A stretch of DNA of 5,612 nucleotides from an uncultured Clostridia bacterium (GTDB lineage: Bacteria; Bacillota; Clostridia; TANB77; CAG-508). Position 1 is the stretch's first letter; each line of letters begins with the position of its first letter. The notes under the pieces are model-generated. The model did no database searches, was not told the DNA's origin, and was given only the letters and a program-made list of their open reading frames with translations. Position numbers and translations under genes: made by a program. Positions 5,505-5,612 of the stretch are shown in pieces. Where the stretch lies: NCBI GenBank assembly GCA_934167305.1, contig CAKPKQ010000035.1, forward strand, positions 1 to 5,612. Direction: 5' to 3'.

Positions 5505-5612
5505 TTATTTACATCTTTTGTGTTTTAATACTAACACTGCTAAGTATGCTGTTGCAGATGCTACTAATATGATCATTTCTGATATAAAGTTATCTCCTGT
5601 TGTTGGTAATGC
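5505..5612 (-). CDS. C-terminus of an LPXTG cell-wall-anchored surface protein (5' part outside window)
   Basis: The frame enters from the right edge and ends at TAA 5507-5505, giving the last 35 residues. These are a complete sortase sorting signal: LPTTG (visible residues 2-6), a short polar linker with one Glu, a hydrophobic helix of about 16 residues (13-29), and a basic tail KHKRCK. Sortase A-type enzymes cut such signals between Thr and Gly and join the protein to peptidoglycan. The passenger domains lie outside the window, so the function is unknown. A terminator follows directly. The frame is too short and open-ended for simple gene finding, but the motif order makes it convincing. 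Confidence 0.88.
   Translation of the reverse strand, partial: ALPTTGDNFISEMIILVASATAYLAVLVLKHKRCK

Overview
This is a strongly AT-rich window with A/T-ending codons, AGGAGG-type ribosome binding sites and TAA stops. It carries a PcrA-type helicase with the C-terminal domain typical of Gram-positive bacteria and a sortase LPXTG anchor. Together these point to a low-GC Firmicute, most likely an uncultured gut clostridium-like organism; the species cannot be named from this window. TGG is used for tryptophan and no in-frame TGA was seen, so the standard bacterial code fits.

All genes are on the minus strand, so transcription runs from right to left. The right edge (5612 down to 5505) holds the last 35 codons of a cell-wall-anchored surface protein ending in LPTTG, a membrane helix and a basic tail, followed by an intrinsic terminator. 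Next is a repeat-bearing gap (about 5323-5463). Then come a ZIP-family metal transporter (5273-4530) with an inverted repeat over its promoter and ribosome binding site, and a PcrA/UvrD DNA helicase (4423-2141) with its own promoter and terminator. A second repeat-bearing gap (about 1850-2080) follows. The window ends in the first 555 codons of a large secreted or surface protein (1667 down to 1), which runs off the left edge.

The genes do not form an obvious functional pathway. The helicase is a housekeeping repair and replication enzyme, the ZIP protein handles metal uptake, and the two truncated genes at the edges are surface proteins. The promoters and terminators suggest separate transcription units.

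The most interesting material is between the genes. Two families of short, comparatively GC-rich repeats occur in both gaps. Repeat A has four copies in one orientation. Each is a 17-nt palindrome followed by GCTACG, so on the minus strand the hairpin is preceded by GTAG, the layout of REP elements that RAYT transposases recognise. Repeat B has two copies in opposite orientation. It is a discrete 29-bp unit with 6-bp inverted ends, and its copies bracket about 3.5 kb containing pcrA and the ZIP gene. No transposase lies in the window, so both would have to be non-autonomous elements. A separate 12-bp inverted repeat overlaps the promoter and Shine-Dalgarno sequence of the ZIP gene and is a good candidate for a metal-responsive control site.
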